DNA from: Caproicibacter sp047777415
Lineage (GTDB): Bacteria; Bacillota; Clostridia; Oscillospirales; Acutalibacteraceae
NCBI GenBank assembly: GCA_047777415.1
Contig: JBKEEO010000001.1
Location: forward strand, 620,001 to 684,000
Reading direction: 5' to 3'
Length of the DNA: 64,000 nucleotides
Below the pieces are notes generated by a model. That model worked only from the letters and a program-made list of their open reading frames with translations, searched no databases and was not told where the DNA came from. A program made the translations under genes and the position numbers. Below, piece by piece: positions 26,206-34,024 of the stretch. Every line of letters starts with the position of its first letter. The stretch's first letter is position 1.

Positions 26206-27213
26206 ATGGCTAACGATGTAAAATTTGAAAATAAAGAGAGAAGAATGGCCAAAATCGAAAAGTGTCTTGCCGAGTATGGCCTTGCAAGTCTCGAAGATGC
26301 GCGTGATCTATGCCTCTCAAAGGGAATTGATGTGGAAAAAATCGTCAAGGGCGTTCAGCCCATCGCATTTGAAAATGCTGTTTGGGCCTACACGCTCGGC
26401 TGTGCAGTAGGTTTAAAATCCGGCGTAAAAAGTGCCGCGGAAGCAGCTGAAAAAATCGGCATCGGACTGGAAGCTTTCACAGTGCCCGGTTCTGTGGCCG
26501 AGCAGCGCAAGGTTGGCCTGGGCCATGGCAATCTTGGAGCTATGCTTCTGCGTGATGAAACAAAGTGCTTCTGCTTCCTTGCCGGCCATGAGTCTTTTGC
26601 AGCCGCGGAAGGCGCAATCGGAATTGCCCGCACAGCAAACTCTGCACGCAAAGAGCCGCTGCGCGTCATTTTGAACGGACTTGGCAAGGATGCGGCATAC
26701 ATCATTTCCCGCATCAACGGCTTTACCTATGTAAAGACTGATTTTGACTATTTTGCAGACAAACTCACCGTTGTGGAAACCCGCCCGTTCTCTGACGGTG
26801 AGCGCGCTAAAGTAAAATGCTACGGCGCAAACGATGTGCGTGAAGGTGTGGCAATCATGCAATTAGAGGGTGTGGACGTTTCCATCACCGGCAACTCCAC
26901 AAACCCGGTGCGTTTCCAGCATCTTGTTGCAGGCACCTATAAGAAATGGGCAATTGAAAACGGCAAGAAATACTTCTCCGTTGCCAGCGGCGGCGGTACC
27001 GGCCGTACACTGCACCCGGACAACATGGCTGCCGGTCCTGCTTCTTACGGCTTGACGGATTCCATGGGCCGCATGCACAGCGATGCGCAGTTTGCGGGTT
27101 CTTCCTCCGTACCGGCGCACGTTGAAATGATGGGCCTCATGGGCATGGGCAACAACCCGATGGTCGGCGCTACGGTTGCTTGCGCCGTTGCCGTATACAA
27201 GGCTCTGAATTAA
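26206..27213 (+). CDS. GGGtGRT family protein
   Basis: A 335-residue protein named for its SGGGTGRTLHPDN motif (visible near residue 263). Other conserved features are LGHGNLGAMLLRDETKCFCFLAGHESFAAAEG (about 105-136) and the C-terminal SSVPAHVEMMGLMGMGNNPMVGATVACAVAV. The Cys-containing middle and Gly-rich loops suggest a cofactor- or nucleotide-binding enzyme, but no activity is established. The ATG at 26206 follows AAGGAGG by nine bases. It starts 23 bases after its NifU-like partner, so it may be the client of that scaffold. A terminator follows, interrupted by an insertion sequence. Confidence 0.85.
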   Translation: MANDVKFENKERRMAKIEKCLAEYGLASLEDARDLCLSKGIDVEKIVKGVQPIAFENAVWAYTLGCAVGLKSGVKSAAEAAEKIGIGLEAFTVPGSVAEQRKVGLGHGNLGAMLLRDETKCFCFLAGHESFAAAEGAIGIARTANSARKEPLRVILNGLGKDAAYIISRINGFTYVKTDFDYFADKLTVVETRPFSDGERAKVKCYGANDVREGVAIMQLEGVDVSITGNSTNPVRFQHLVAGTYKKWAIENGKKYFSVASGGGTGRTLHPDNMAAGPASYGLTDSMGRMHSDAQFAGSSSVPAHVEMMGLMGMGNNPMVGATVACAVAVYKALN

Positions 27214-27288
27214 TCGAAGATGGCGCGGCCTCTTAACTTGGCACGCCATCCCAGTATTATTCCGTACCAATTGCATAAAGTGACAACG

Positions 27289-27321
27289 GGCTGCCCGACT
27301 AAACTGTCAGGCAGCCTTTTT
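27289..27321 (+). terminator. Terminator of the GGGtGRT operon, T tract used as IS target
   Basis: GGCTGCC (27289-27295) pairs with GGCAGCC (27310-27316), followed by five T. The ISL3 element inserted within this T tract, duplicating CCTTTTTA. Confidence 0.82.
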
Positions 27322-27377
27322 AGGCTCTATGTCAATAGTTGGGGTAACCCAAAATGGAAACACCGAATGGAGCGGCG

Positions 27378-28577
27378 TTAAGCTGCTCCATTTTTCGTTG
27401 AATGATGGAACATATGAAGAATGCGATTGCGGAAGCGACGAAAATTACGATAACCGTAGGCATTGCGTTTAAGAACCTTAATCTTGTTGTTAACCCCTTC
27501 GGTAAAACCGTTGGTGTAAGAGCAATCAAACGAATTTAGAATACCTCTTGACCAGCGAATCATGGTATTTGCACAAGCAACAAATCTTGAAAGACCACTG
27601 TTTTGTGCGGCCATAATCCAATGAGACAGCGCTGTCCGTGCAGACACACTGTCAGAAGATTCAAGGACTTTAAAAAACTGTTCTTTCAGAGAGTAGGCTG
27701 TCAGCAGACGGTTGCTTGTATAAAGCATAATGTTAACCTGTTGTCTTTGCTCTGGAGTGAGAAATTGGTATCGTTTGTTCAGCAAGATTCGGGAGCGTTT
27801 AAAATAAATTCTTCGGGTTTTGCTGAACTTTTTCTGTTCTTCCTTGCGAACGGCTTCAAAGGCCCAAAATACTTGACGAATGTAATGATATTTGTCAATG
27901 ACATAATTTGAATTTTTAAAATATGTCTGAGCAATATTGGCATATGTACTCCACATATCGCTGACGAAATGCTTCGTTTTAGAACGGTCAAGCCGGCCGA
28001 AATATTCTGTCAGTTTGTGGTTGTATCGAGCAGGAAGAATATCAAGGATTTGGTGACGAACCGGATCGGTCAGAATGCACTGATATTTCTCGCCGCTTGT
28101 ATTGCCTTTAAACTCATCAATCGACACAACTTCAGGTAATTGCTGCGGTTTTCCATAGTGGATACAATCGAAAAGCCGGATAATAGTTGAAACAGATAGA
28201 TTTACTTCACGTGCTACACTGGTGAAAGAACGCACGTCAGACAGCTTTGAAATGATATACGCGGCTAAACGATTTGTAATGCGGTGATATCTCGGCAGAA
28301 ACGAGTTATCTTCAAAGAAACGCTTTCCACACAAAGAGCAGCGATACCGGCGCTTTCGGAGAATCAAACTAGTGTGTTTACCAAAAGCAGGGATGTCTTT
28401 TACTGTTTGACAACGGTAATCATGGACATAGCTGGTCTGATATCCACAGCAAGGGCAAACATGTGGCTTTCTTGGTAACTCAATAAAAATTTCCGTTTTA
28501 TCGGGCAATTGCCTCACATTTTTTACGATTACCCCTTTTAATCCTAGCAATTTTTCGGTAGAATAAGTACAGAGCAT
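27378..28577 (-). CDS. ISL3 family transposase
   Basis: A 399-residue transposase. The N-terminal zinc finger has two CxxC pairs (CPCCGYQT near residue 41 and CSLCGKRFF near residue 80), a helix-turn-helix follows (about 105-135), and then the DDE core. The latter is visible as VVSIDEFKG (first Asp), FVSDMWSTY (second Asp) and NGFTEGVNNKIKVLKRNAYGYRNFRRFRNRIL, the ISL3 C-terminal signature with the catalytic Glu. The ATG at 28577 follows GGAGG by eight bases; the longer frame starts at a TTG inside that site. The gene appears intact. Confidence 0.95.
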   Translation of the reverse strand: MLCTYSTEKLLGLKGVIVKNVRQLPDKTEIFIELPRKPHVCPCCGYQTSYVHDYRCQTVKDIPAFGKHTSLILRKRRYRCSLCGKRFFEDNSFLPRYHRITNRLAAYIISKLSDVRSFTSVAREVNLSVSTIIRLFDCIHYGKPQQLPEVVSIDEFKGNTSGEKYQCILTDPVRHQILDILPARYNHKLTEYFGRLDRSKTKHFVSDMWSTYANIAQTYFKNSNYVIDKYHYIRQVFWAFEAVRKEEQKKFSKTRRIYFKRSRILLNKRYQFLTPEQRQQVNIMLYTSNRLLTAYSLKEQFFKVLESSDSVSARTALSHWIMAAQNSGLSRFVACANTMIRWSRGILNSFDCSYTNGFTEGVNNKIKVLKRNAYGYRNFRRFRNRILHMFHHSTKNGAA

Positions 28578-28643
28578 ATCGATGACCTCCAATATGGGAT
28601 AGTGGTAATTTCCATTTTAAAGGTTTTTCATCGAATATGCTCT
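28571..28643 (-). promoter_or_regulatory. Start-sequestering inverted repeat of the ISL3 element
   Basis: AGAGCATATCGATGA (28571-28585), which contains the transposase start codon, is complementary to TCATCGAATATGCTCT (28628-28643) with one bulged base. A TAAAAT -10 lies between the arms, so native RNA would lack the upstream arm while read-through RNA would fold over the start. Confidence 0.6.
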
Positions 28644-28716
28644 ACTTTTTTGTTCTTTTTTCGCAGGCCTATTCGTCACACCCCAACATTTATTATAGAG
28701 CCCCTTTTTATTGGAG

Positions 28717-29430
28717 ATGATAACAATAAACACCTCAAAAGACACCGCAATAACTTACTTACAAAAGAATCCGATTCTCCATGCGGATATGCTCGAATGC
28801 ATTCGCCGCGGCAGCGCACAAATTTTGGCAGCAAGTGATTTTGGAGTCCTGTTGTATGAGAGCGGCGTTCATATGCTCAGCGCGGAAAATGAGACAGAAG
28901 CATATAGGCTGCTTTCCAAGTTGAACGCATCGGAACTCATGGTAATACACCAAGCATACGGCACTGAATTTGCAATGAAAAAATATGGTTTCAGCCGCAG
29001 AATACCTGCCTGCAATGCTGTGTATCTGCGCGGCGTCCCGCTGCCGCAAAATGAAAAACCTGCTGAAATCCGCCCATTGGACGAAAGTTTTCTTCCGTTT
29101 GTCAAAGCGCATTATCAGAATATATCGGAGGATGAATATCTTCTCGACCGCTTAAAAGCCGGTGTGGTATTCGGTGCTTTTATAGGTGGAGAGCCTGCCG
29201 GATTTATTGGCATTCACACGGAAGGTTCCATCGGCATGCTGGAAGTTTTGCCAAAATTTCGCCGCAGGGGCATAGCCCGAATACTAGAATCTTTTCAGGT
29301 TAACCGTCTGCTGCAAGCAGGATGTATTCCTTACGCGCAAATTCAACCTCAAAACAAAGCATCCATAGAACTGCATCGCAAGTTAGGATTTTCTTTTTCT
29401 GACTTTTCTGTTTCCTGGCTGTTGAAATAA
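28717..29430 (+). CDS. GNAT family N-acetyltransferase
   Basis: A 237-residue protein with a C-terminal GNAT domain (about 120-237): acetyl-CoA loop KFRRRGIARILESFQ (R-x-x-G-x-A type) and the QNKASIELHRKLGF block. The N-terminal half (LHADMLECIRRGSAQILAASDFGVLLYE) resembles the paired-domain GNATs of Clostridia. The ATG at 28717 has GGAG directly adjacent, a poor spacing; a TTG at 28711 is possible. The ISL3 element ends six to seven bases upstream, so the gene has lost whatever upstream control it had. Substrate unknown. Confidence 0.8.
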   Translation: MITINTSKDTAITYLQKNPILHADMLECIRRGSAQILAASDFGVLLYESGVHMLSAENETEAYRLLSKLNASELMVIHQAYGTEFAMKKYGFSRRIPACNAVYLRGVPLPQNEKPAEIRPLDESFLPFVKAHYQNISEDEYLLDRLKAGVVFGAFIGGEPAGFIGIHTEGSIGMLEVLPKFRRRGIARILESFQVNRLLQAGCIPYAQIQPQNKASIELHRKLGFSFSDFSVSWLLK

Positions 29431-29575
29431 TTGGACAAATTAATTACAAAAATTTAAAAGAAATCTCAATTTTGTCATTCTTAGAATTTTCCCTTTTCCA
29501 CATGATATCCATGGAGTATAATATTTTTAAAGAGAGTTATCCACACCATACGCCATGAAAGGAAACAGTTCGCAT

Positions 29576-30448
29576 ATGCAGCTTGGAAAAGAAAAAGTAT
29601 TGCGCCCCAAAAAAAGACGCAGGAGACTTTTGCTGTGGCGAACTTCCATGTTTTTGTGCGCTGTGATTCTGTTGATTGTCGCGGTAGAGGATACGTCTGC
29701 AGTCATGAAAGATCTTTCCTCTGCGGCGTCTTTCACTGTGCCTGTTTCATCGGCGCGGCCGATTTCTTCCGGGCCGCCTTCCGTTTCATCGCAGGTTTCG
29801 ATTTCGTCGGAACCGCGTACCGCATCGGCTCCGGGGAACGCGCCTTCCTCGGAGTCCGGATTATCCGTTTCTTCTACAAAATCCGAAGACTGGTTTGCGG
29901 ACGCTCTGTTTATCGGTGACAGCCGCACCGAAGGCCTTCGGAACTACGGCGGGCTTGAGGGCGCAACCTATTATGCCCTGAAAGGATTAACAGTCAACAC
30001 AGTTTACACCAGGCGCGAAATTTTGGAGAACGGGTCGAAAATGACCGTCATGCAGGCTCAAGCTTCACATTCATTTGGAAAAATCTACATTATGCTGGGT
30101 ATTAATGAGTTGGGATGGTCCAGTACGCAAACTTTTATTGATAATTATACGAAAATGGTGCGGGATATTAAACAAGCTCATCCAAATGCAAAAATTTACC
30201 TTCAAGCGATTTTTCCGGTTTCTGCAAAAAAGTCGGCAGAAAGTTCCATATATAAAAACGATAAAATTGTTTCCTATAACCATATTATTAAAACCATTGC
30301 CGAAACAGAAAATGTGACATTTTTAGATACGACACAGGCGGTTTCCATAAACGGTGCCCTTCCTGACGACGCCTCAACGGACGGAGTACATTTAAACTAT
30401 AAATACTGCGCTAAATGGTGTGAATACCTCAAAACACATATTAAATGA
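29576..30448 (+). CDS. Membrane-anchored SGNH/GDSL hydrolase
   Basis: A 290-residue exported esterase-like protein. A basic start is followed by one transmembrane helix (about 20-42), then a Ser/Pro-rich linker (50-105). The SGNH domain follows: block I FIGDSRTEG (Ser nucleophile, near residue 117), block III LGINELG (Asn) and the terminal DGVHLN with the Asp-His pair. It may remove acyl groups from wall glycans or other surface molecules. The ATG at 29576 follows AAAGGAA by 12 bases; the ATG at 29555 lacks a site. TATAAT at 29517-29522 with TTTCCA 16 bases upstream is the likely promoter, and a perfect DnaA-type box TTATCCACA lies just after it (29537-29545). Confidence 0.85.
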   Translation: MQLGKEKVLRPKKRRRRLLLWRTSMFLCAVILLIVAVEDTSAVMKDLSSAASFTVPVSSARPISSGPPSVSSQVSISSEPRTASAPGNAPSSESGLSVSSTKSEDWFADALFIGDSRTEGLRNYGGLEGATYYALKGLTVNTVYTRREILENGSKMTVMQAQASHSFGKIYIMLGINELGWSSTQTFIDNYTKMVRDIKQAHPNAKIYLQAIFPVSAKKSAESSIYKNDKIVSYNHIIKTIAETENVTFLDTTQAVSINGALPDDASTDGVHLNYKYCAKWCEYLKTHIK

Positions 30449-30461
30449 TAGGGGGAAAGAA

Positions 30462-30923
30462 ATGAAAAAGATTCTTAGCATTGCCGCAGCTTTGCTGATT
30501 GTGTTAACGGGCTGTGCGAGCAGCGGGAATATAAAAGATGTGGATGTGCAAAAAATTGCGGACGAATTGATCAACACCATAACATTTCAAGATGAGATGT
30601 CCGAACTCAATCAAGATACGGCCATTGGTATTTTCGGAATTGAAACGGATGACGTTGTGAAAGCGGCCGTATATGAAAGCACGGGTGCCACGGCCGAAGA
30701 AGTAGCTGCGTTTGAATGCAAAGACGAGCAGGCCGCCGGGCGAATAAAGAAAAAAGCCGAAGATCGGATCGAAACCCAAAGAACGGGATTTCAGGACTAT
30801 ATGCCGGCCGAAATGGAAAAACTAAAAGATCCCGTATTGATACAGCAAGGAAAATATGTGATTTTATGTGTTTCAGACGATAACGAAACCGCAAAACAGA
30901 CGATTGATCAATTCTTTTCATAA
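30462..30923 (+). CDS. DUF4358 lipoprotein
   Basis: A 153-residue lipoprotein: signal MKKILSIAAALLIVLTGC with lipobox LTGC (lipidated Cys18). The DUF4358 domain follows (about 28-150), with DVDVQKIADELINTITFQDEM and IKKKAEDRIETQRTGFQDYMPAEMEKL. The family is widespread in Clostridia and functionally unknown. It starts 13 bases after the SGNH hydrolase, after GGGGGAAAGAA, and so probably works with it at the cell surface. A strong hairpin terminator follows. Confidence 0.85.
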   Translation: MKKILSIAAALLIVLTGCASSGNIKDVDVQKIADELINTITFQDEMSELNQDTAIGIFGIETDDVVKAAVYESTGATAEEVAAFECKDEQAAGRIKKKAEDRIETQRTGFQDYMPAEMEKLKDPVLIQQGKYVILCVSDDNETAKQTIDQFFS

Positions 30924-30928
30924 AAAGC

Positions 30929-30962
30929 AACAACCGCCCGGGCTTTTCGCCGGGCGGTTGTT
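30929..30962. terminator. Bidirectional terminator between DUF4358 and fba
   Basis: AACAACCGCCCGG (30929-30941) pairs with CCGGGCGGTTGTT (30950-30962). The minus-strand exit is followed by CTTTTTA, favouring use by fba, and it should also block plus-strand transcription. Confidence 0.85.
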
Positions 30963-31004
30963 ATGATTGCCGAACAAATTATTAACAGTAAATAAACGTA
31001 TCGA

Positions 31005-31946
31005 TTACTCTGCTTTGCCTGCGCAGCCAAGAACCGCTGTAATTTTATGTTCTACCATTCCCTTAATCGCTTCACGCGCAGGGCCAAGGTACTGGCGCGG
31101 GTCAAAGTGATCCGGATGTTCCGCAAAGTATTTACGCACACTCGCCGTCATGGCAAGGCGAAGATCAGAGTCAATGTTAATTTTGCAGACGGCCATGCTT
31201 GCGGCTTTGCGCAGCATATCTTCCGGAATTCCAATCGCGTCCGGCATCTTGCCGCCATATTGGTTAATCATCTCTACAAATTCCGGAATTACGCTGGAAG
31301 CGCCATGCAAAACAATCGGAAATCCCGGCAGACGCTTGGAAACTTCCTCCAAAATATCAAAGCGAAGCTGGGGCTTTTGTCCCGGCTTAAACTTATACGC
31401 TCCGTGGCTTGTCCCGATGGCGATGGCCAAGGAATCCACACCGGTACTTTTCACAAAATCCTGAACTTGCTCTGGATCGGTAAACTGTGCTTTATCTTCC
31501 GATACATTAACCGCATCTTCAATTCCGGCCAGTCTTCCAAGCTCGGCCTCCACGGTTACGTTGTATTTGTGAGCGTAGTCCACTACTTTTTTGGTTTCTT
31601 CCACATTCTCCTCATACGATTTAGAGGAACCGTCGAACATCACGCTGGTAAATCCCCCGTCAATGCAGTCCTTGCAAATCTCATAGGAAGCACCGTGGTC
31701 CAGGTGAAGTGCAATGGGTAAATCAGGATGTTCGGCAACCGCCGCTTCTACCAGCTTTACAAGATAAGTGTGAGATGCATATTTGCGCGCACCCGCGGAC
31801 GCCTGCAGGATAACCGGAGCCTTTAATTCAGCGCAGGCAGCGGTAATACCCTGCACAATTTCCATATTGTTTACGTTGAACGCGCCGATTGCATACCCGC
31901 CTTGGTATGCTTTTTGAAACATTTCTTTCGTGTTGACCAACGACAT
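31005..31946 (-). CDS. fba: Class II fructose-bisphosphate aldolase
   Basis: Zinc enzyme that splits fructose-1,6-bisphosphate into DHAP and glyceraldehyde-3-phosphate. The 313 residues include YAIGAFNVNNMEIVQGI, the catalytic ALHLDHGAS (Asp and Zn His near 83-87), the EAELGRLAG block, the Zn ligands in GTSHGAYK and VLHGASS, and the NIDSDLR phosphate-binding turn. The ATG at 31946 follows AGGAGTGAAAGCCG. A TATAAT lies at 31985-31980, abutted by a CCGCA-GAA-TGCGG palindrome. It is convergent with the DUF4358 gene. Confidence 0.97.
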   Translation of the reverse strand: MSLVNTKEMFQKAYQGGYAIGAFNVNNMEIVQGITAACAELKAPVILQASAGARKYASHTYLVKLVEAAVAEHPDLPIALHLDHGASYEICKDCIDGGFTSVMFDGSSKSYEENVEETKKVVDYAHKYNVTVEAELGRLAGIEDAVNVSEDKAQFTDPEQVQDFVKSTGVDSLAIAIGTSHGAYKFKPGQKPQLRFDILEEVSKRLPGFPIVLHGASSVIPEFVEMINQYGGKMPDAIGIPEDMLRKAASMAVCKINIDSDLRLAMTASVRKYFAEHPDHFDPRQYLGPAREAIKGMVEHKITAVLGCAGKAE

Positions 31947-31979
31947 CGGCTTTCACTCCTAAAATTTTAATTTCAATTT

Positions 31980-31998
31980 ATTATACCGCAGAATGCGG
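31980..31998 (-). promoter_or_regulatory. fba -10 element with adjoining palindrome
   Basis: TATAAT (minus strand, 31985-31980) is immediately preceded by CCGCATTCTGCGG (31998-31986), a 5-bp-arm palindrome placed in the promoter spacer. This is a typical place for a repressor site, but no factor can be named. Confidence 0.45.
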
Positions 31999-32044
31999 AA
32001 AAGATAAATATGATATCATGACAGTTTATTTATTATTCATTTCA

Positions 32045-32815
32045 TTATGAAAATAATTCCGGATGATTTCGGCTGTAATGGAAAATATATTGCTGTGCAA
32101 TTCCCGCATACTGCCCAAAATCCTCCGGTTTTTTGCCCGGGAACAACACTTTCATTGCACGTTTCATCCAAACATCCATCGGGAACGCTTCCAACCTGTG
32201 CAAACCGTAAAGCAGTACACAGTCCGCTACCTTCGGGCCGACTCCGTCAAGCTCCATCAATTCTCGGCGCGCCTGTTCCAACGGCAGACGGTGCAAGCGG
32301 TCAAAATTCAGTTTTCCCTCCGCCGTTCTGCGCGCAGCATTGATTAAATATCCAGCGCGGTATCCGCAGCCAAGTGCGCACAGATCCTGCTCTGAAAGCC
32401 GGGCAAGCGCGTCCGGTGTAGGAAAAGAAGCCAACGCCCCCATTGGTTCGCCATACGACTGGCACAAACGGGAAACAAGGCTTTTAATCCTTTTGATATT
32501 GTTGCATTGGGACAAAAGAAAAGAACAGAGTGCTTCCCACGGGTCTTGATTCAAAATTCGGATGTCCGGCGCATAGCATACGGCTTCCGCAAGTACAGGA
32601 TCCTGCGCGCTGAACTGCCGCCGAATCGCGTCGTAATCCAGTTCCATATCAAAATAATGGGCCCAAAACGCATCGCTGAGTACAGTTTTCAGATTTTCCT
32701 GTGTAATATGTACGCATCTGTTCCCCGCACACCCCCTCCAGGAACCGTCCGACAAGCGTTCCCAGCGAAAGCACTGCCCACAATCCAATGTCTGGCCCAA
32801 TGTGTCCAGATTCAT
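32045..32815 (-). CDS. 8-oxoguanine DNA glycosylase, OGG1-type
   Basis: A base-excision repair enzyme removing 8-oxoguanine and cutting the backbone by its lyase activity. The 256-residue protein has the OGG_N domain (1-95, with DCGQCFRWER). The helix-hairpin-helix domain follows, with GVGPKVADC containing Lys195 (Schiff-base lysine) and FPMDVWMKRA containing Asp214. The HhH loop and the Lys/Asp pair identify OGG1 over AlkA. The ATG at 32815 follows GGGGGAAAAAGG. It is monocistronic on the minus strand. Confidence 0.93.
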   Translation of the reverse strand: MNLDTLGQTLDCGQCFRWERLSDGSWRGCAGNRCVHITQENLKTVLSDAFWAHYFDMELDYDAIRRQFSAQDPVLAEAVCYAPDIRILNQDPWEALCSFLLSQCNNIKRIKSLVSRLCQSYGEPMGALASFPTPDALARLSEQDLCALGCGYRAGYLINAARRTAEGKLNFDRLHRLPLEQARRELMELDGVGPKVADCVLLYGLHRLEAFPMDVWMKRAMKVLFPGKKPEDFGQYAGIAQQYIFHYSRNHPELFS

Positions 32816-32972
32816 CCTTTTCCCCCGTCTCCATTTGTTTAATCAGCGCTTATTATACCATGCACTGCAAGTGCCTTCAACCGCCGCAGCAAATACGCAC
32901 TGTTATTGCTAAACCATTCGAAAACAATAAAAATTGTTTACATAATATTTTATGTGAATTTATCAATTCACA

Positions 32973-33026
32973 CTTTCCACATTAGATACAACTAAGTTAT
33001 CCACATTTTCCACAGGGTTTTCCACA
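32973..33026 (+). promoter_or_regulatory. Cluster of DnaA-box-like 9-mers
   Basis: Four same-orientation 9-mers occur in 54 bases: CTTTCCACA (32973-32981), the perfect consensus TTATCCACA (32997-33005), and two TTTTCCACA (33006-33014 and 33018-33026). They lie in a 420-base AT-rich gap between a DNA-repair gene and an rRNA methyltransferase gene. No dnaA or dnaN is nearby, so this is not a standard oriC. The rest of the gap holds a TATAAT (33190-33195) for the downstream gene. Confidence 0.5.
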
Positions 33027-33235
33027 GCTTGTTAACGAATATTATGTCAACCTGTGTAAATACGGGGCGTATAATCGGCTCATTCACGGCATTTTTTGGC
33101 CGGTTGACTATTGCATATACTTAAATACATATATTCCCAGACAACAAATAAACTTCCGTGAAAAGTCTGTTGAATTGTGTAAAATATGGTATAATATCGA
33201 TTATTAAAGGGATAACAAATTTGGAGAGGTGCAAG

Positions 33236-34006
33236 TTGAAAAAAGGCGGAATACAACAAATGGACAACGGCGTAATTGCCGGAAGAAATGCCGTGGCAGA
33301 GGCTCTGCGCAGCGGCAGAGCGATTGATAAAATTTTTTTGGCACGCGGGGAAAGGAACGGTTCGGTGACGGCCCTGATTGCAAAGGCGAAAAAGAAGGGC
33401 ATCCCCATTAAAGAAGCTGACCAGAAAAAGCTGGACTTTTTGTGTGCCGGAGCAGTCCACCAAGGAATTGCGGCCATTGCGGCAGTGAAGGAATACGCAA
33501 CGGTTGATGATATGTTCCGCCTTGCTGAGGAACGCGGGGAGCCGCCGTTTCTCATTGTGGCCGACGGGCTGGAAGATCCGCATAATCTCGGCGCTGTGCT
33601 GCGCGTTGCGGAATGTGCGGGTGCGCACGGGGTGATTCTTCCCTCACGGCGCAGTGTTGGGCTGACATGGGCTGTTGGAAAATCGAGCGCCGGGGCAGTG
33701 GAATATGTTCCGGTGGCACGGGTGACAAACCTTGTCCGCACACTGGAGGATTTAAAACAGCGCGGTGTTTGGATTTACGCCGCCGATATGGACGGCCAAC
33801 CCTGGTGCGGTGTGGACTATTCCGGACCTGCTGCGGTGGTCATCGGCTCGGAAGGCTTCGGAGTCAGCCGGTTGGTAAAAGAAACATCGGATTTTGTAAT
33901 ATCCCTGCCGATAAGGGGAAAGATAAATTCGCTTAATGCTTCTGTCGCATGCGGCATTATCTGTTACGAAATTGCCCGGCAGCGGCTTGGAATTAAGACA
34001 AAATAA
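33236..34006 (+). CDS. rlmB: 23S rRNA 2'-O-methyltransferase, RlmB/TrmH family
   Basis: A SPOUT methyltransferase that likely methylates the ribose of G2251 of 23S rRNA. The substrate-binding N-domain (about 8-80) begins GVIAGRNAVAEALRSG. The SPOUT knot shows ADGLEDPHNLGAVLRVAECAGAHGVILP (motif 1), VVIGSEGFGVSRLV (motif 2) and LPIRGKINSLNASVACGIICYE (motif 3). The likely start is the TTG at 33236 after GGAGAGGT; the ATG at 33260 is the alternative. The ORF extension to 33158 starts before the -10 TATAAT (33190-33195) and was rejected. The large membrane protein gene follows after 18 bases. Confidence 0.92.
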   Translation: MKKGGIQQMDNGVIAGRNAVAEALRSGRAIDKIFLARGERNGSVTALIAKAKKKGIPIKEADQKKLDFLCAGAVHQGIAAIAAVKEYATVDDMFRLAEERGEPPFLIVADGLEDPHNLGAVLRVAECAGAHGVILPSRRSVGLTWAVGKSSAGAVEYVPVARVTNLVRTLEDLKQRGVWIYAADMDGQPWCGVDYSGPAAVVIGSEGFGVSRLVKETSDFVISLPIRGKINSLNASVACGIICYEIARQRLGIKTK

Positions 34007-34024
34007 TACGGGAGAGCGGATCGA

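Larger units (their letters stand above)
27323..28702 (-). mobile_element. ISL3-family insertion sequence with intact target duplication
   Basis: 1380 bp. The exact 8-bp direct repeat CCTTTTTA flanks it (27315-27322 and 28703-28710), the size expected for ISL3. The ends are inverted repeats: GGCTCTATGTCAATAGTTGG on the left, and on the right (read inward) GGCTCTATAATAAATGTTGG, both followed by GGT. It encodes one intact transposase on the minus strand. The perfect duplication implies a recent insertion. Confidence 0.95.

Noticed and set aside
32973..33026. Chromosomal origin oriC
   Set aside because: DnaA-like boxes are present, but dnaA, dnaN, rpmH and the usual origin genes are missing; kept only as a DnaA-site cluster.
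33158..33235. N-terminal extension of the RlmB-type gene
   Set aside because: The extension begins upstream of a TATAAT at 33190-33195 and has no ribosome site, whereas a TTG at 33236 follows GGAGAGGT.
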